DNA of 64,000 nt. Origin: Syntrophobacterales bacterium. Lineage in GTDB: Bacteria; Desulfobacterota; Syntrophia; Syntrophales; UBA5619. Shown one piece after another: positions 8,237 to 15,979 of this stretch. Both the position numbers and the translations under genes were made by a program. The stretch covers positions 1 to 64,000 of the forward strand of contig JAHYJE010000019.1 of the NCBI GenBank assembly GCA_019429105.1, read 5' to 3'. Under the pieces are notes generated by a model, which saw only the letters and a program-made list of their open reading frames with translations, made no database searches and was not told the origin of the DNA. Numbering within the stretch: position 1 is the stretch's first letter; each line of letters starts with the position of its first letter.

Positions 8237-9574
8237 ATGTTCAATCCTGATTTTAACGCTGCTGCCGACATTGTCCGCCGACTGAAGGATGCCGGACATG
8301 AAGCCTATTTTGTCGGCGGCTGTGTCCGGGATTTTATCCGGGGCAAGAATCCGGGGGACTACGATATTGCCACCTCCGCGCACCCCGGGGAGGTGCGGAA
8401 GATATTTCCCCGAACGATCCCGGTGGGCGAGAGCTTCGGCATCATCCTGGTAGTCGAAAAGGACAGAACCTACGAGGTGGCAACCTTCCGCACTGAGGAA
8501 GGCTATAATGACGGCCGTCGGCCCTCCAGCGTTTCCTTCGCTACCGTCCAGGAGGATGTGCTGCGGCGGGACTTCACGATCAACGGTTTGTTGATGAACC
8601 CGCAGACAGGCGAAATAAGCGATTATGTAAATGGCCGCCGTGATATAGAAAGACAGCTCATAAGCACGATCGGCGACCCTGAGAGGCGTTTCGCCGAGGA
8701 TCGCCTGCGGATGCTCCGGGCGATCCGCTTTGCGGCCAATCTCAATTTCCAGATAGATTCCGGCACGTTTGCCGCCATCTCGAAAAACGCAGAGGCCATC
8801 AAGTGCATCAGCGCCGAGCGGATCTCCGCTGAACTAACCGCCATCCTTGTCGGCGGCGGGGCCAGAAGGGGGATGGAACTCCTTAGTGATTCAGGACTCT
8901 TGAAAGAGATATTGCCGGAGGTTCAAGCCCTGCGCGGGGTTTCGCAGCCCCCTGCCTTCCATCCGGAAGGGGACGTCTGGGAGCATACCCAGCGGATGCT
9001 TGCACTTTTGCCGCGTCCCGGGGAAAAGGTCGATTTGCGCCTTGCCTGGGGGGTTTTGCTCCACGATGTGGGCAAGGCCATGACCCGATTCGAGGACGAG
9101 CGGGGCGTTCATTTTTACGGTCACGATGAACGGGGGGTGGAGGCAGCGCGGGGGATACTCGCAAGGCTGCGCTTCTCCAATCAGGATAAGGAAACAATCC
9201 TTGCCCTGATCCGGGAACACATGATGTTTATGAACGTAACCAAAATGCGGACGGCCCGTTTGAAGCGTTTTCTGCGGATGCCCGATTTTGACCTGCATCT
9301 TGAACTCCACCGCCTCGACTGCATAGGAAGCCACGGGATGCTCGGTTATTATGAATTCTGCCTGCAAAAAATGCAGGAGTATCCAGTGGAGGAACTCCGG
9401 CCGTCCCCGCTATTAACAGGTAAAGATTTGATAACAATGGGTTTCGTTCCCGGTCCGGCGTTCAAGGAGATGCTCCTTGCCGTCGAAGAGGCGCAGCTTA
9501 CCGGGGAGATTGTCGATGCCGCGGAAGCGCGGGCATTGGTGCGTAGGCGCTGGGGGGGTGGCAATTGTGATTGA
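8237..9574 (+). CDS. cca: CCA tRNA nucleotidyltransferase with HD domain
   Basis: A 445-residue class II nucleotidyltransferase that adds or repairs the 3' CCA of tRNA, or a related poly(A) polymerase. Motifs: VGGCVRDFIRG (residues about 24-34), the catalytic DYDIAT, the RRDFTINGL motif, and EDRLRMLRAIRF. The C-terminal half has an HD phosphohydrolase domain (LLHDVGK, YGHDERG, REHMMF) found in many bacterial Cca proteins and able to act on cyclic or terminal phosphates. The start ATG at 8237 has no strong ribosome site, but the N-terminal motif spacing supports it. The following gene is 204 bp downstream. Confidence 0.9.
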   Translation: MFNPDFNAAADIVRRLKDAGHEAYFVGGCVRDFIRGKNPGDYDIATSAHPGEVRKIFPRTIPVGESFGIILVVEKDRTYEVATFRTEEGYNDGRRPSSVSFATVQEDVLRRDFTINGLLMNPQTGEISDYVNGRRDIERQLISTIGDPERRFAEDRLRMLRAIRFAANLNFQIDSGTFAAISKNAEAIKCISAERISAELTAILVGGGARRGMELLSDSGLLKEILPEVQALRGVSQPPAFHPEGDVWEHTQRMLALLPRPGEKVDLRLAWGVLLHDVGKAMTRFEDERGVHFYGHDERGVEAARGILARLRFSNQDKETILALIREHMMFMNVTKMRTARLKRFLRMPDFDLHLELHRLDCIGSHGMLGYYEFCLQKMQEYPVEELRPSPLLTGKDLITMGFVPGPAFKEMLLAVEEAQLTGEIVDAAEARALVRRRWGGGNCD

Positions 9575-9612
9575 CCATATATTTTGAAGCTATCGATTAT
9601 GCTAAAAGCCAA

Positions 9613-9741
9613 TTGCAAAAGTCCGAGATTGTTATTCCCGCGCAAGCGGGAAAGCGCAGCTTCATGTTTACAACCCTGTTTTTTAAAGAATTTCTTCTCC
9701 CTCGCTTTTTCGGGGGTGACGGTATTTTTTGAGTTTTGCAA
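9613..9741. repeat. MITE-like element, 129 bp
   Basis: The stretch begins with TTGCAAAAGTC and ends with its inverted copy carrying one mismatch (GAGTTTTGCAA), giving 11-bp terminal inverted repeats. Inside, TTCCCGC-GCAA-GCGGGAA (9635-9652) is a perfect hairpin of the kind found in common intergenic repeats. No target-site duplication is visible. It fills most of the gap before the NlpC/P60 gene, and an open frame running through it is not credible as coding. Confidence 0.5.
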
Positions 9742-9778
9742 GAGCTTTTCTGGTTATAATTTTTCATTTTTTCGAAGA

Positions 9779-10561
9779 ATGCGTTCAGTTTTAGCAGGAG
9801 CTCTTCTTTGCGGTTTGACAGTGGTATTTGTCCTGATGTTTTCCGGGTGTAGCGGTCCGTTGGTGCGCCGCCTCCCGCCCCATCCTGAAAGAACGGCGGT
9901 CATTGAAAAAAAAGCCCTGCCGCGCCTGGGATACACCATTCAGGCAGGGGCCTTCGCCAGTGCGGAGAACGCCGCGGTCTTTACCCGTCGGTTAAAGGAT
10001 GACGGGCTTGATTCAACCTATTTTGTCGCCCGCGAGGGACTCTACAAGGTTCGTTTCGGCAATTTTGTCTCGAAAAAGGAGGCCCGCGATCTTGCTGAGA
10101 AACTAAGGCAGAAGGGGGTAATCGCCGAGTTCTACATAGTAAGTCCCGAGCAATACTCAGCTTCCCGGAGGGATAAACGCGGCGACGCCTATTTCCGGGA
10201 GGAACTGGTCAAAACCGCCCGGAGCTTTCTGGGGGTTCGCTACCTCTGGGGCGGTGAATCCGCCGAGACGGGTTTCGATTGCAGCGGCCTGACGATGACC
10301 GTTTACCAGCTCAACGGCATGGCTTTGCCGCGCAACTCCCGTGAGCAATTTGCGGCAGGAAATTCCGTGGAAATTTCTTCGGTACAGAAGGGGGACTTGA
10401 TTTTTTTCGCCGGGGTGGGCAGCAAGGTCTCACATGTCGGCATTTATATCGGTGATGACAAGTTCATCCACGCCCCGGGAAGCGGCAAGAAAATAAGAAT
10501 CGACACCCTGGCAAGGGATTATTTCCGCCGCACCTTCGTCGGGGCGAAATCGTACCTGTGA
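9779..10561 (+). CDS. SPOR-NlpC/P60 lipoprotein, peptidoglycan endopeptidase
   Basis: I place the start at the ATG at 9779, giving 260 residues that begin with a lipoprotein signal (hydrophobic core, lipobox FSGC with Cys24); an earlier in-frame start would add a sequence derived from the repeat element. A SPOR domain (about 50-121, GYTIQAGAFASAENA) should bind denuded glycan at division sites. The NlpC/P60 domain follows (about 138-260) with the catalytic Cys168 (GFDCSGL), His219 (SHVGIY) and His231 (FIHAPG). It therefore probably cleaves peptide stems of peptidoglycan in the periplasm. Downstream, on the other strand, lies an integron-type R-M cassette. Confidence 0.88.
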   Translation: MRSVLAGALLCGLTVVFVLMFSGCSGPLVRRLPPHPERTAVIEKKALPRLGYTIQAGAFASAENAAVFTRRLKDDGLDSTYFVAREGLYKVRFGNFVSKKEARDLAEKLRQKGVIAEFYIVSPEQYSASRRDKRGDAYFREELVKTARSFLGVRYLWGGESAETGFDCSGLTMTVYQLNGMALPRNSREQFAAGNSVEISSVQKGDLIFFAGVGSKVSHVGIYIGDDKFIHAPGSGKKIRIDTLARDYFRRTFVGAKSYL

Positions 10562-10587
10562 GGCGGATTTCTTGCCGACTTCCCGAA

Positions 10588-12210
10588 CTATTCTCCTGAT
10601 AGACAAAGCTCCGCCGCGCCGCTATGAAGCGCACTAAAATAGCGATCAGGTGCAGCGCCTTGTTGAGCGCTCATAATTCTTGCCATCAAATTATTGCTCA
10701 TTTGAATTGCTGAATCTTCATCAATTTTAGCTTTATCAATCACCTCCTCGGCCTCCCTGTCATCCATTATTTCAAATTGACTTTGGTTTGGGCACAAACT
10801 ATCGTTGAGATCGCCTGGCTCAAACTTATCTAATCCATCCCCATAACTTCGTTTATTAGTTTTCAATATCTCTTGCCCGAAGTCGCTTAGCAAATAAACA
10901 AACAGTTTGTTGGTAAGTTGTTCTCCAAACAAATTTGGATAAAAGCAGTGGAAACATGTAAAATTTATGGCCGATGTGAAATTTCGTATAACCTTTAAAC
11001 GCCCGCGGCTAAAAACGCCGAACAAAATTGGAGCAGGTTTTCTGTTTTCAATTTCATACCAGAGATGCCTTGTTTTTGTAAGATACCGCTTGTGATACCC
11101 CAGTTTTTCGCCTTCTTTTATGTATTTTTGTATTTCCTGGTTCGCATGATCTTTTACATCTAAACAATGAACCGGTTTATCCTCATCATAAAGCCTATCG
11201 AAATCATCCTCCGTAAATACAGCTTTTCGTATTTGGGAGCTTCTAACAATACATTTACAATAATTATTTCCCGATAGGTGATACTTCTCAATTTTTGATT
11301 TTGTTAGCGCAAAAAAATCATTTGCGCCGGTAGCTATGCCCCTGGTAAACGAACCATATAAAGACAATTTACAAAAATTATTTGGTGATTCTCGTTCAGA
11401 GAATAATGATAAAATAATAGGAGACCACTTTTTGTTGTACGGCAAATCCCCAGGCGTAACTTCTTTCTGATAGAAATTATTAATATCAGATATTCCATCA
11501 AGTTCTTCGTTGGCTTTGATATCTGTTATTTTTATGTTTTCTTTTTTCCCGTCATTTTTACAAAGAAGCACACAAACGGTTGTTGTAGCATCGGGGAAGA
11601 TTTCTTTTTCATTTGAAAAGATTATTATTTGCTTTAACAAATGATTATTGAGGAGACTTTTCTTGATTTCTCTCCCATAGCCGGTATTAAAAAACTCAAA
11701 GGGCATAATAAACGCCAAATTTCCATTAATATTAAGCTCCGTTAATGACTTTACAAGGAATACAGAAGATATGTTCGAGTACCCAATAAGTTTTTTCCCT
11801 ATTTTTTCTTCGATTTTTGGCAGGATGTCATGGCGTTTAAGAAATTTCTGAAACCTCATATAGGGAGGATTGCAGATTATCCCGTCAAAAGAGCCAACGT
11901 CAGCTTCCAGGTAGTCAGTATTGATAACTCGCAGGTTTTGACTTTTGCCGTTATGATTAAGATAAGTGATGATATGGTTGTCAATCTCGTATCCAGTGAA
12001 CGCCACTTGATTTATTGAATTAATTTTTATTATTTCATCGTAAAAAACGCCTAAACCAAATGCAGGATCTATAACTGTTCCCGGATTATCTTTAATAACC
12101 CATTTTGCCATAAGCCGGGCAACGGGGGGGGGCGTAAAAAACTGGCCATAATCTTTCCTGTGATTAAGCGGGGTTTCATCTATGTATTTTGATTCACGCA
12201 TTAATAACAT
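10588..12210 (-). CDS. Type II N6-adenine DNA methyltransferase
   Basis: A 540-residue protein. YGQFFTPPPVARLMAKW near residue 22 and the SAM motif IDPAFGLGVF (about 46-56) are followed by the catalytic NPPY tetrad (about residue 114), an order typical of gamma-class adenine methylases. The remaining 350 residues would be target recognition and dimer regions. It overlaps the endonuclease gene upstream by 17 bp. The DNA is much richer in A and T than the flanking genes, which implies transfer. The final 27 codons are GC-rich and are read from an attC-like recombination site (10595-10668), so the native C-terminus may have been extended. Size of both partners reminds me of the AccI system; this is unverified. 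Confidence 0.85.
   Translation of the reverse strand: MLLMRESKYIDETPLNHRKDYGQFFTPPPVARLMAKWVIKDNPGTVIDPAFGLGVFYDEIIKINSINQVAFTGYEIDNHIITYLNHNGKSQNLRVINTDYLEADVGSFDGIICNPPYMRFQKFLKRHDILPKIEEKIGKKLIGYSNISSVFLVKSLTELNINGNLAFIMPFEFFNTGYGREIKKSLLNNHLLKQIIIFSNEKEIFPDATTTVCVLLCKNDGKKENIKITDIKANEELDGISDINNFYQKEVTPGDLPYNKKWSPIILSLFSERESPNNFCKLSLYGSFTRGIATGANDFFALTKSKIEKYHLSGNNYCKCIVRSSQIRKAVFTEDDFDRLYDEDKPVHCLDVKDHANQEIQKYIKEGEKLGYHKRYLTKTRHLWYEIENRKPAPILFGVFSRGRLKVIRNFTSAINFTCFHCFYPNLFGEQLTNKLFVYLLSDFGQEILKTNKRSYGDGLDKFEPGDLNDSLCPNQSQFEIMDDREAEEVIDKAKIDEDSAIQMSNNLMARIMSAQQGAAPDRYFSALHSGAAELCLSGE
10595..10668 (-). other. attC-like integron recombination site
   Basis: On the minus strand the site opens with GCTCAAC, which fits the inverse core RYYYAAC, followed by AAGGCGCTGCACCTGATCGC, then the inner hairpin CGCTAT...ATAGCG around GTGCGCTTC, then GCGGCG...GAGCTTTGTC. 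In one frame this would read NKALHLIAI...RFIAA, which is almost the NKALHLTAI..RSIAAGEL peptide that environmental attC sites commonly encode. The GTTRRRY core expected right after GAGCTTTGTC is missing and replaced by TATCAGG, which is where flanking DNA would begin after insertion. The site lies at the 3' end of the methylase gene, exactly where a cassette carries its attC. Confidence 0.75.
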
Positions 12211-13252
12211 CCCTTAGGAATATTTTGTTATCAAGATATCCTTTCCCGCCTTCAAAGGCGACGTAAAACAGTAGCCGGCCTCTGTCTAATTCTTTCATGG
12301 CGGATTTATGTCCAGGCATATCGATCTTTCCCAAGACTTCTTTCCCAACTTGTACATTTATTTTTATCGTAGTTTTACCTTGATTTTTAACATCTCGCTC
12401 AATAGAGAAATTATTGCCGTCATTGTTATCGTTTGAGATCAACGTCAAAATATCCTTAAAGGATATTATATAGGCTTTGTCAAAAAATACCTGTAGATAG
12501 AAATGTTTGACATTGTATTGCTGTATCCACCGGTTGACGAGGGCAATATCTTCCATTTTGGGGGTAATGCTCAAATAATCACGTTTATGCAATATCTTGA
12601 TGTTTTCCTTTATGTCTTTCAATAATGCTGTTAAATCTCTCAACTCTTTTGTTAATGACCATGAGGGACAACGAAAGTCCAATTCTTTAAATGTATCATC
12701 TGTAGCATTTGCTATGAGATTGTAGATTGTCTCATTTTTACGCCTTAATAGATTGTCAAATGCAGTGTTTAAAATTGCATTTTTGATTTCGGTGCATTTA
12801 TTAATGGCCTGCTGTTGCCTGCTGCGCATGAACGCCGCATACTTATCTGCTAAAAACGAACTTGATTTAACTTCAAGAGCAGCCACCGCTCGCCTTATGT
12901 GCTCATCATTTTCGATATCAATACTTCGCGCGGGGAAATCGCTGACCCTGAATATTAGTATATCCGGTCTTTTCCCTATGGCATTGAGCTCACTCTGATA
13001 TTCCATATAGAAATCGGCAAACCCGTCATCGCCTGCGGCTATTGATTCAGAACGTCCATACTCAACAGCAAAATAATCATCTGAGTATTCATTTATTGCC
13101 TTAGAAACAATTTTTTCTGCCCAATCGCCCTGCTCTTTGTTCGTAAGAAATTCAGAGCTTGCCATCGTCGGTGGGTGGCCGCACATTTGTATTTCAGTAT
13201 TAATTTCCAGCGGCGATTGTTCAATCAGGTCACTAATGTCGTATTTGTACAT
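12194..13252 (-). CDS. Type II restriction endonuclease (PD-(D/E)XK)
   Basis: A 352-residue protein encoded directly upstream of, and overlapping, the adenine methylase. A PD-(D/E)XK nuclease core is visible: Glu64 (VEYGRSE), Pro96-Asp97 (GKRPDILIF) and Glu127-Val-Lys129 (ALEVKSSSF). The rest is AT-rich, charged and without other domains I know. Position, overlap and motif argue for the restriction enzyme of the pair; similarity to the AccI-type enzymes is suggested by lengths but untested. The start ATG at 13252 lies 24 bp after a GTTATGC core-like site, leaving almost no room for a promoter, as in integron cassettes. Confidence 0.75.
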   Translation of the reverse strand: MYKYDISDLIEQSPLEINTEIQMCGHPPTMASSEFLTNKEQGDWAEKIVSKAINEYSDDYFAVEYGRSESIAAGDDGFADFYMEYQSELNAIGKRPDILIFRVSDFPARSIDIENDEHIRRAVAALEVKSSSFLADKYAAFMRSRQQQAINKCTEIKNAILNTAFDNLLRRKNETIYNLIANATDDTFKELDFRCPSWSLTKELRDLTALLKDIKENIKILHKRDYLSITPKMEDIALVNRWIQQYNVKHFYLQVFFDKAYIISFKDILTLISNDNNDGNNFSIERDVKNQGKTTIKINVQVGKEVLGKIDMPGHKSAMKELDRGRLLFYVAFEGGKGYLDNKIFLRDVINA

Positions 13253-13275
13253 ACAATATCTTTCTTAATTATTAA

Positions 13276-13282
13276 GCATAAC
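13276..13282 (-). other. Integron core-like site at the 5' end of the R-M cassette
   Basis: On the minus strand GTTATGC occurs 24 bp before the endonuclease start and 25 bp after the stop of the cupin gene. GTTRRRY-like sevenmers, including this variant, mark the 5' boundary of integrated gene cassettes. Alone the motif is weak; its value comes from the attC-like site at the other end and from the composition change that begins here. Confidence 0.5.
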
Positions 13283-13306
13283 GGGGAGATATGAACATCC
13301 TTACCG

Positions 13307-13684
13307 CTACACCCTCCCGTAGTCGTCCTCTGAGCGTTCGATATCGTCCTCTCCGAAATAGTCGCCGGTCTGCACCTCGATAAAAACCACATTTGCCGTG
13401 CCGACGTTGCGGATGCGGTGCCAGGCAAGTACCGGCAAATCCACGGATTGACAGGAGTTCAGGCTGATCTCCTCGCCGTTTCTGGTCACAACGGCCTCGC
13501 CGCTTACTACGTACCAGTGTTCCGAACGGTGAAAATGGCGCTGGAGACTGAGCCTTTGACCCGGATAGACGGTGATTCGCTTTACCTTGCTGTCCGCTGC
13601 GTCGGAGAGAACTTCGTAAAAGCCCCAGGGGCGATGATCGCTGTCTATCTTCTGGTCGGCGGTTTTCTTGTCAGATGGTTGCAT
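13307..13684 (-). CDS. Cupin, mannose-6-phosphate isomerase type II-like
   Basis: A 125-residue single-domain cupin. RPWGFYEVL at the N-terminus, the metal-binding motif LQRHFHRSEHW with GEAVV, and LPVLAWHRIRN near the C-terminus match the C-terminal isomerase domain of bifunctional mannose-1-phosphate guanylyltransferase/phosphomannose isomerase (type II). Stand-alone copies are common and are linked to GDP-mannose or related sugar supply, but substrates are often unproven. GC content is that of the chromosome, unlike the R-M cassette right after its stop. Transcription through this gene would run into the cassette. Confidence 0.82.
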   Translation of the reverse strand: MQPSDKKTADQKIDSDHRPWGFYEVLSDAADSKVKRITVYPGQRLSLQRHFHRSEHWYVVSGEAVVTRNGEEISLNSCQSVDLPVLAWHRIRNVGTANVVFIEVQTGDYFGEDDIERSEDDYGRV

Positions 13685-13820
13685 AGGTTCCTTAAATAAT
13701 TTTTCGGTAATTTAAAGATGTCCTCAGAGGTAGCTGCAAAACTCCCCATTCTGTGAATATCCCTGAATGCGACAATAAACATTTTAAGAAGACACTGTCA
13801 AACTTTTTTGACATTATTGA

Positions 13821-13848
13821 TTGACAACAACCGAGAATTAAATATTAT
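13821..13848 (+). promoter_or_regulatory. Sigma70-type promoter for the sufCB-like pair
   Basis: TTGACA (13821-13826) and TATTAT (13843-13848) are separated by 16 bp. A second TTGACA lies 15 bp further upstream. The transcript would have a leader of about 105 nt before the sufC start at 13959; that leader is GC-rich and contains complementary stretches, so some structure is possible. Confidence 0.5.
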
Positions 13849-13958
13849 GCCGAGGCAAAAGCGGCGAGGCGCAGTTTTTGGCTTGTCCGCGTATCGTCAA
13901 CAGGGAACAGATGCCCAAAGGGCGTGTCGGACGTCGCTAAAAAGTAGCAGAGGTGGTT

Positions 13959-14726
13959 ATGCTGGAATTAAGGGATTTGTGTTTTTCCGTAACGGAAAAG
14001 GACGAGAAAAACGGAGAAAAACAGCGTGATATCATTGACAAAATGAATTTCACTTTTGAAGCGGGGAAGTTCTATGCGATCACCGGCCCCAACGGCAGCG
14101 GCAAGACGACCTTGTCCAAGCTGATCATGGGGATAAACCAGCCGTCCGCGGGGAGCATCCATTTCGAGGGGAAAGATATCTCGGTCATGACGATCGCCGA
14201 GCGGGCGAATGCCGGAATTGCATACAGTTTTCAACAACCGGCCCGTTTCAAGGGGATAACGTTCCGGGACCTCCTGTCGGTTGCCGCCAGGACGGAGAAC
14301 GAGGAAAAGCTCATCGGGATTGTCAGAAGAGTGGGAATTTGTCCCCTTTCGTTTCTCGACAAGCCCGTTGACGCGACGCTTTCCGGGGGAGAAATCAAGA
14401 AGATAGAACTGGCGACAACGATTGCCCGAAATCCCAAGCTTGCCATCTATGACGAACCGGATACCGGGATTGACCTCTGGACCATCATGCCGATGGTCAA
14501 CCTTCTGAAAAAAGAGCAGAGCGAGCACCAGACCACGACGATTGTCGTCAGCCACAACCGTTCCTTTCTGGAGGCCGCTGACAACATCCTGATTATTGAT
14601 CAGGGTAAATTAATGTATCAGGGAAATCTGGAAAATGCCCTGCCGATGCTGAACGATTTCAGGATCTGCAGTTTCAGCCCCTGCCCGTGCCCGGAAGGAG
14701 AAAAAGATGCTCAGTGCTTTAGATAA
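13959..14726 (+). CDS. sufC: SufC-like FeS cluster assembly ATPase
   Basis: A 255-residue ABC-type ATPase without membrane segments. Walker A GPNGSGKTT (about 42-50), Q-loop (YSFQQPARF), signature LSGGEIKK, Walker B LAIYDEPDTGID and the switch His (VVSHNRS) are complete. The sequence around the signature and the SufB-like partner downstream mark it as SufC rather than a transport ATPase. The start ATG at 13959 follows AGAGGTGG; the GTG at 13953 is less likely. It overlaps the next gene by 20 bp. The short C-terminal CSFSPCPCPEG tail is cysteine-rich and unusual for SufC. Confidence 0.88.
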   Translation: MLELRDLCFSVTEKDEKNGEKQRDIIDKMNFTFEAGKFYAITGPNGSGKTTLSKLIMGINQPSAGSIHFEGKDISVMTIAERANAGIAYSFQQPARFKGITFRDLLSVAARTENEEKLIGIVRRVGICPLSFLDKPVDATLSGGEIKKIELATTIARNPKLAIYDEPDTGIDLWTIMPMVNLLKKEQSEHQTTTIVVSHNRSFLEAADNILIIDQGKLMYQGNLENALPMLNDFRICSFSPCPCPEGEKDAQCFR

Positions 14727-15627
14727 GGCTCTCTTGAAGACCGTAGCGGATCTTGAGGGCATCCCCAAGGGCGCCTACAATATCAGAAAAAACGGCAAGT
14801 TGGAGTCACGTTCGATATCCGCCAACATAAATATCGAGAGCGACGAAAAGAGAGACGGGATTATAGTTACGATTGCGCCGGGGACGATCAACGAATCTGT
14901 TCACATCCCGGTCATTCTCAGCCAAAGCGGTCTCAACGACGTGGTTTACAATACCTTCATCGTCGGCGCCGGCGCCGACGTCACGATCATCGCCGGCTGC
15001 GGAATCCACTGCGGCGGCCCCGAGCCGGAAGGACACGAGGGCATCCACGAATTTCGCATTGAAAAAGGGGCGCGGGTCAAGTATGTGGAAAAACACTTTG
15101 CCGGCGGCAATGGAGTCGGGAAGAGGTCGCTGAACCCAACCACAAAGGTTTTTCTCGGGGAGAATGCCCACGCGGAGATGGAGCTCACCCAGATAGGCGG
15201 CGTTGATGAAGCGAACCGCGTCAACGAGGCGGTGCTTGGCCTCGGCAGCAGCCTGTTGATCATGGAGCGGGTAATGACCGAGGGCGACCAGAAAGCGGTT
15301 TCCCGCAACGAGATTATCCTGGCTGGGGAAAACAGCTCCTCCAACATGGTTTCCCGTTCTGTCATCAAGGGCAACTCCCGGCAGAATTTCTACGCGAACA
15401 TGATTGCCCGGGCAAAGTGCTTCGGTCATATCGAGTGCGACGCGATCATCATGGATAACGGTTCCAACGAAACCATTCCCGCCCTGCGGGCCGAGCACCC
15501 CGATGCCGAACTCAGCCATGAGGCCTCCATTGGCAAGATTGCCGGCGACCAGTTGATGAAGCTGATGAGCCTCGGTCTTTCCTATGAAGAGGCGGTGAAC
15601 ATGATTATTCAGGGTTTTCTTCGGTAA
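14707..15627 (+). CDS. sufB: SufB/SufD-like FeS scaffold protein, short form
   Basis: A 306-residue protein, much shorter than the 420-490 residues of classical SufB or SufD. The beta-helix core and C-terminal region with RAEHPDAELSHEASIGKI and the EEAVNMIIQGFL end are those of SufBD. Cysteines occur at GCGIHCGG and ARAKCFGHIECDA, candidate cluster or sulfur sites. With SufC alone as partner, and no sufS, sufU, sufD or sufE nearby, this corresponds to the two-gene SUF-like minimal system (SMS) described for archaea and anaerobic bacteria. Its start has GGAG 7 bp upstream inside sufC. The cysteine desulfurase at 32973 may supply sulfur. Confidence 0.85.
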   Translation: MLSALDKALLKTVADLEGIPKGAYNIRKNGKLESRSISANINIESDEKRDGIIVTIAPGTINESVHIPVILSQSGLNDVVYNTFIVGAGADVTIIAGCGIHCGGPEPEGHEGIHEFRIEKGARVKYVEKHFAGGNGVGKRSLNPTTKVFLGENAHAEMELTQIGGVDEANRVNEAVLGLGSSLLIMERVMTEGDQKAVSRNEIILAGENSSSNMVSRSVIKGNSRQNFYANMIARAKCFGHIECDAIIMDNGSNETIPALRAEHPDAELSHEASIGKIAGDQLMKLMSLGLSYEEAVNMIIQGFLR

Positions 15628-15731
15628 AGTATGAGGACAAAACAATTCAGGGGGAGAGCGCCTTGTCCCTGTCTTTAATCGTGATTTCCGGCAGGGCCTT
15701 AAGCACGGGCTTTTGTTTTTACAATGAGCTC

Positions 15732-15929
15732 TTACCAATCCGCATCTGCTTGCCGCTGGAAGGATGCAATTTCCTCGTCTTGGAAATGTCGATAGCGGCC
15801 CTGGATTTTCGTATATTCGCTCACCGGCAGCCCCGGAGGTTCATGGGTTATTCGGTACCGGGTTCCGTCGATGATTATCCGCAGTCGCTGATTTGTTTGT
15901 TCCCGTTTCGGGATACTGTACCCCGCGTT
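15732..15929 (-). pseudogene. Relic of a 2-oxoacid:ferredoxin oxidoreductase beta subunit C-terminus
   Basis: The minus frame from 15929 to the stop at 15732 encodes 65 residues without a start codon. Its end (RYRITHEPPG, LPVSEYTKIQGRYRHF, then EEIASFQRQADADW) has the pattern of the C-terminus of PorB/OorB-type thiamine-dependent beta subunits (PVEEYLKLQGRFRHL...IQ..VD..W). An in-frame stop and an adjacent second frame interrupt it upstream, and no remaining gene is visible. I judge it as a decayed fragment. It lies opposite and just after the sufB-like gene. The assignment is by pattern memory, so moderate. Confidence 0.5.
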
Positions 15930-15979
15930 TTAAAAAGTCAACCAATTTTTCAAAATATTTTAATCTTATTTACAGAAAA

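Noticed and set aside
9584-9778. N-terminal extension of the NlpC/P60 protein
   Set aside because: The extension is read from the MITE-like repeat; the lipoprotein signal begins at the ATG at 9779.
13808-14029. 73-codon frame before sufC
   Set aside because: Overlaps the sufC promoter and start in another frame; no coding features.
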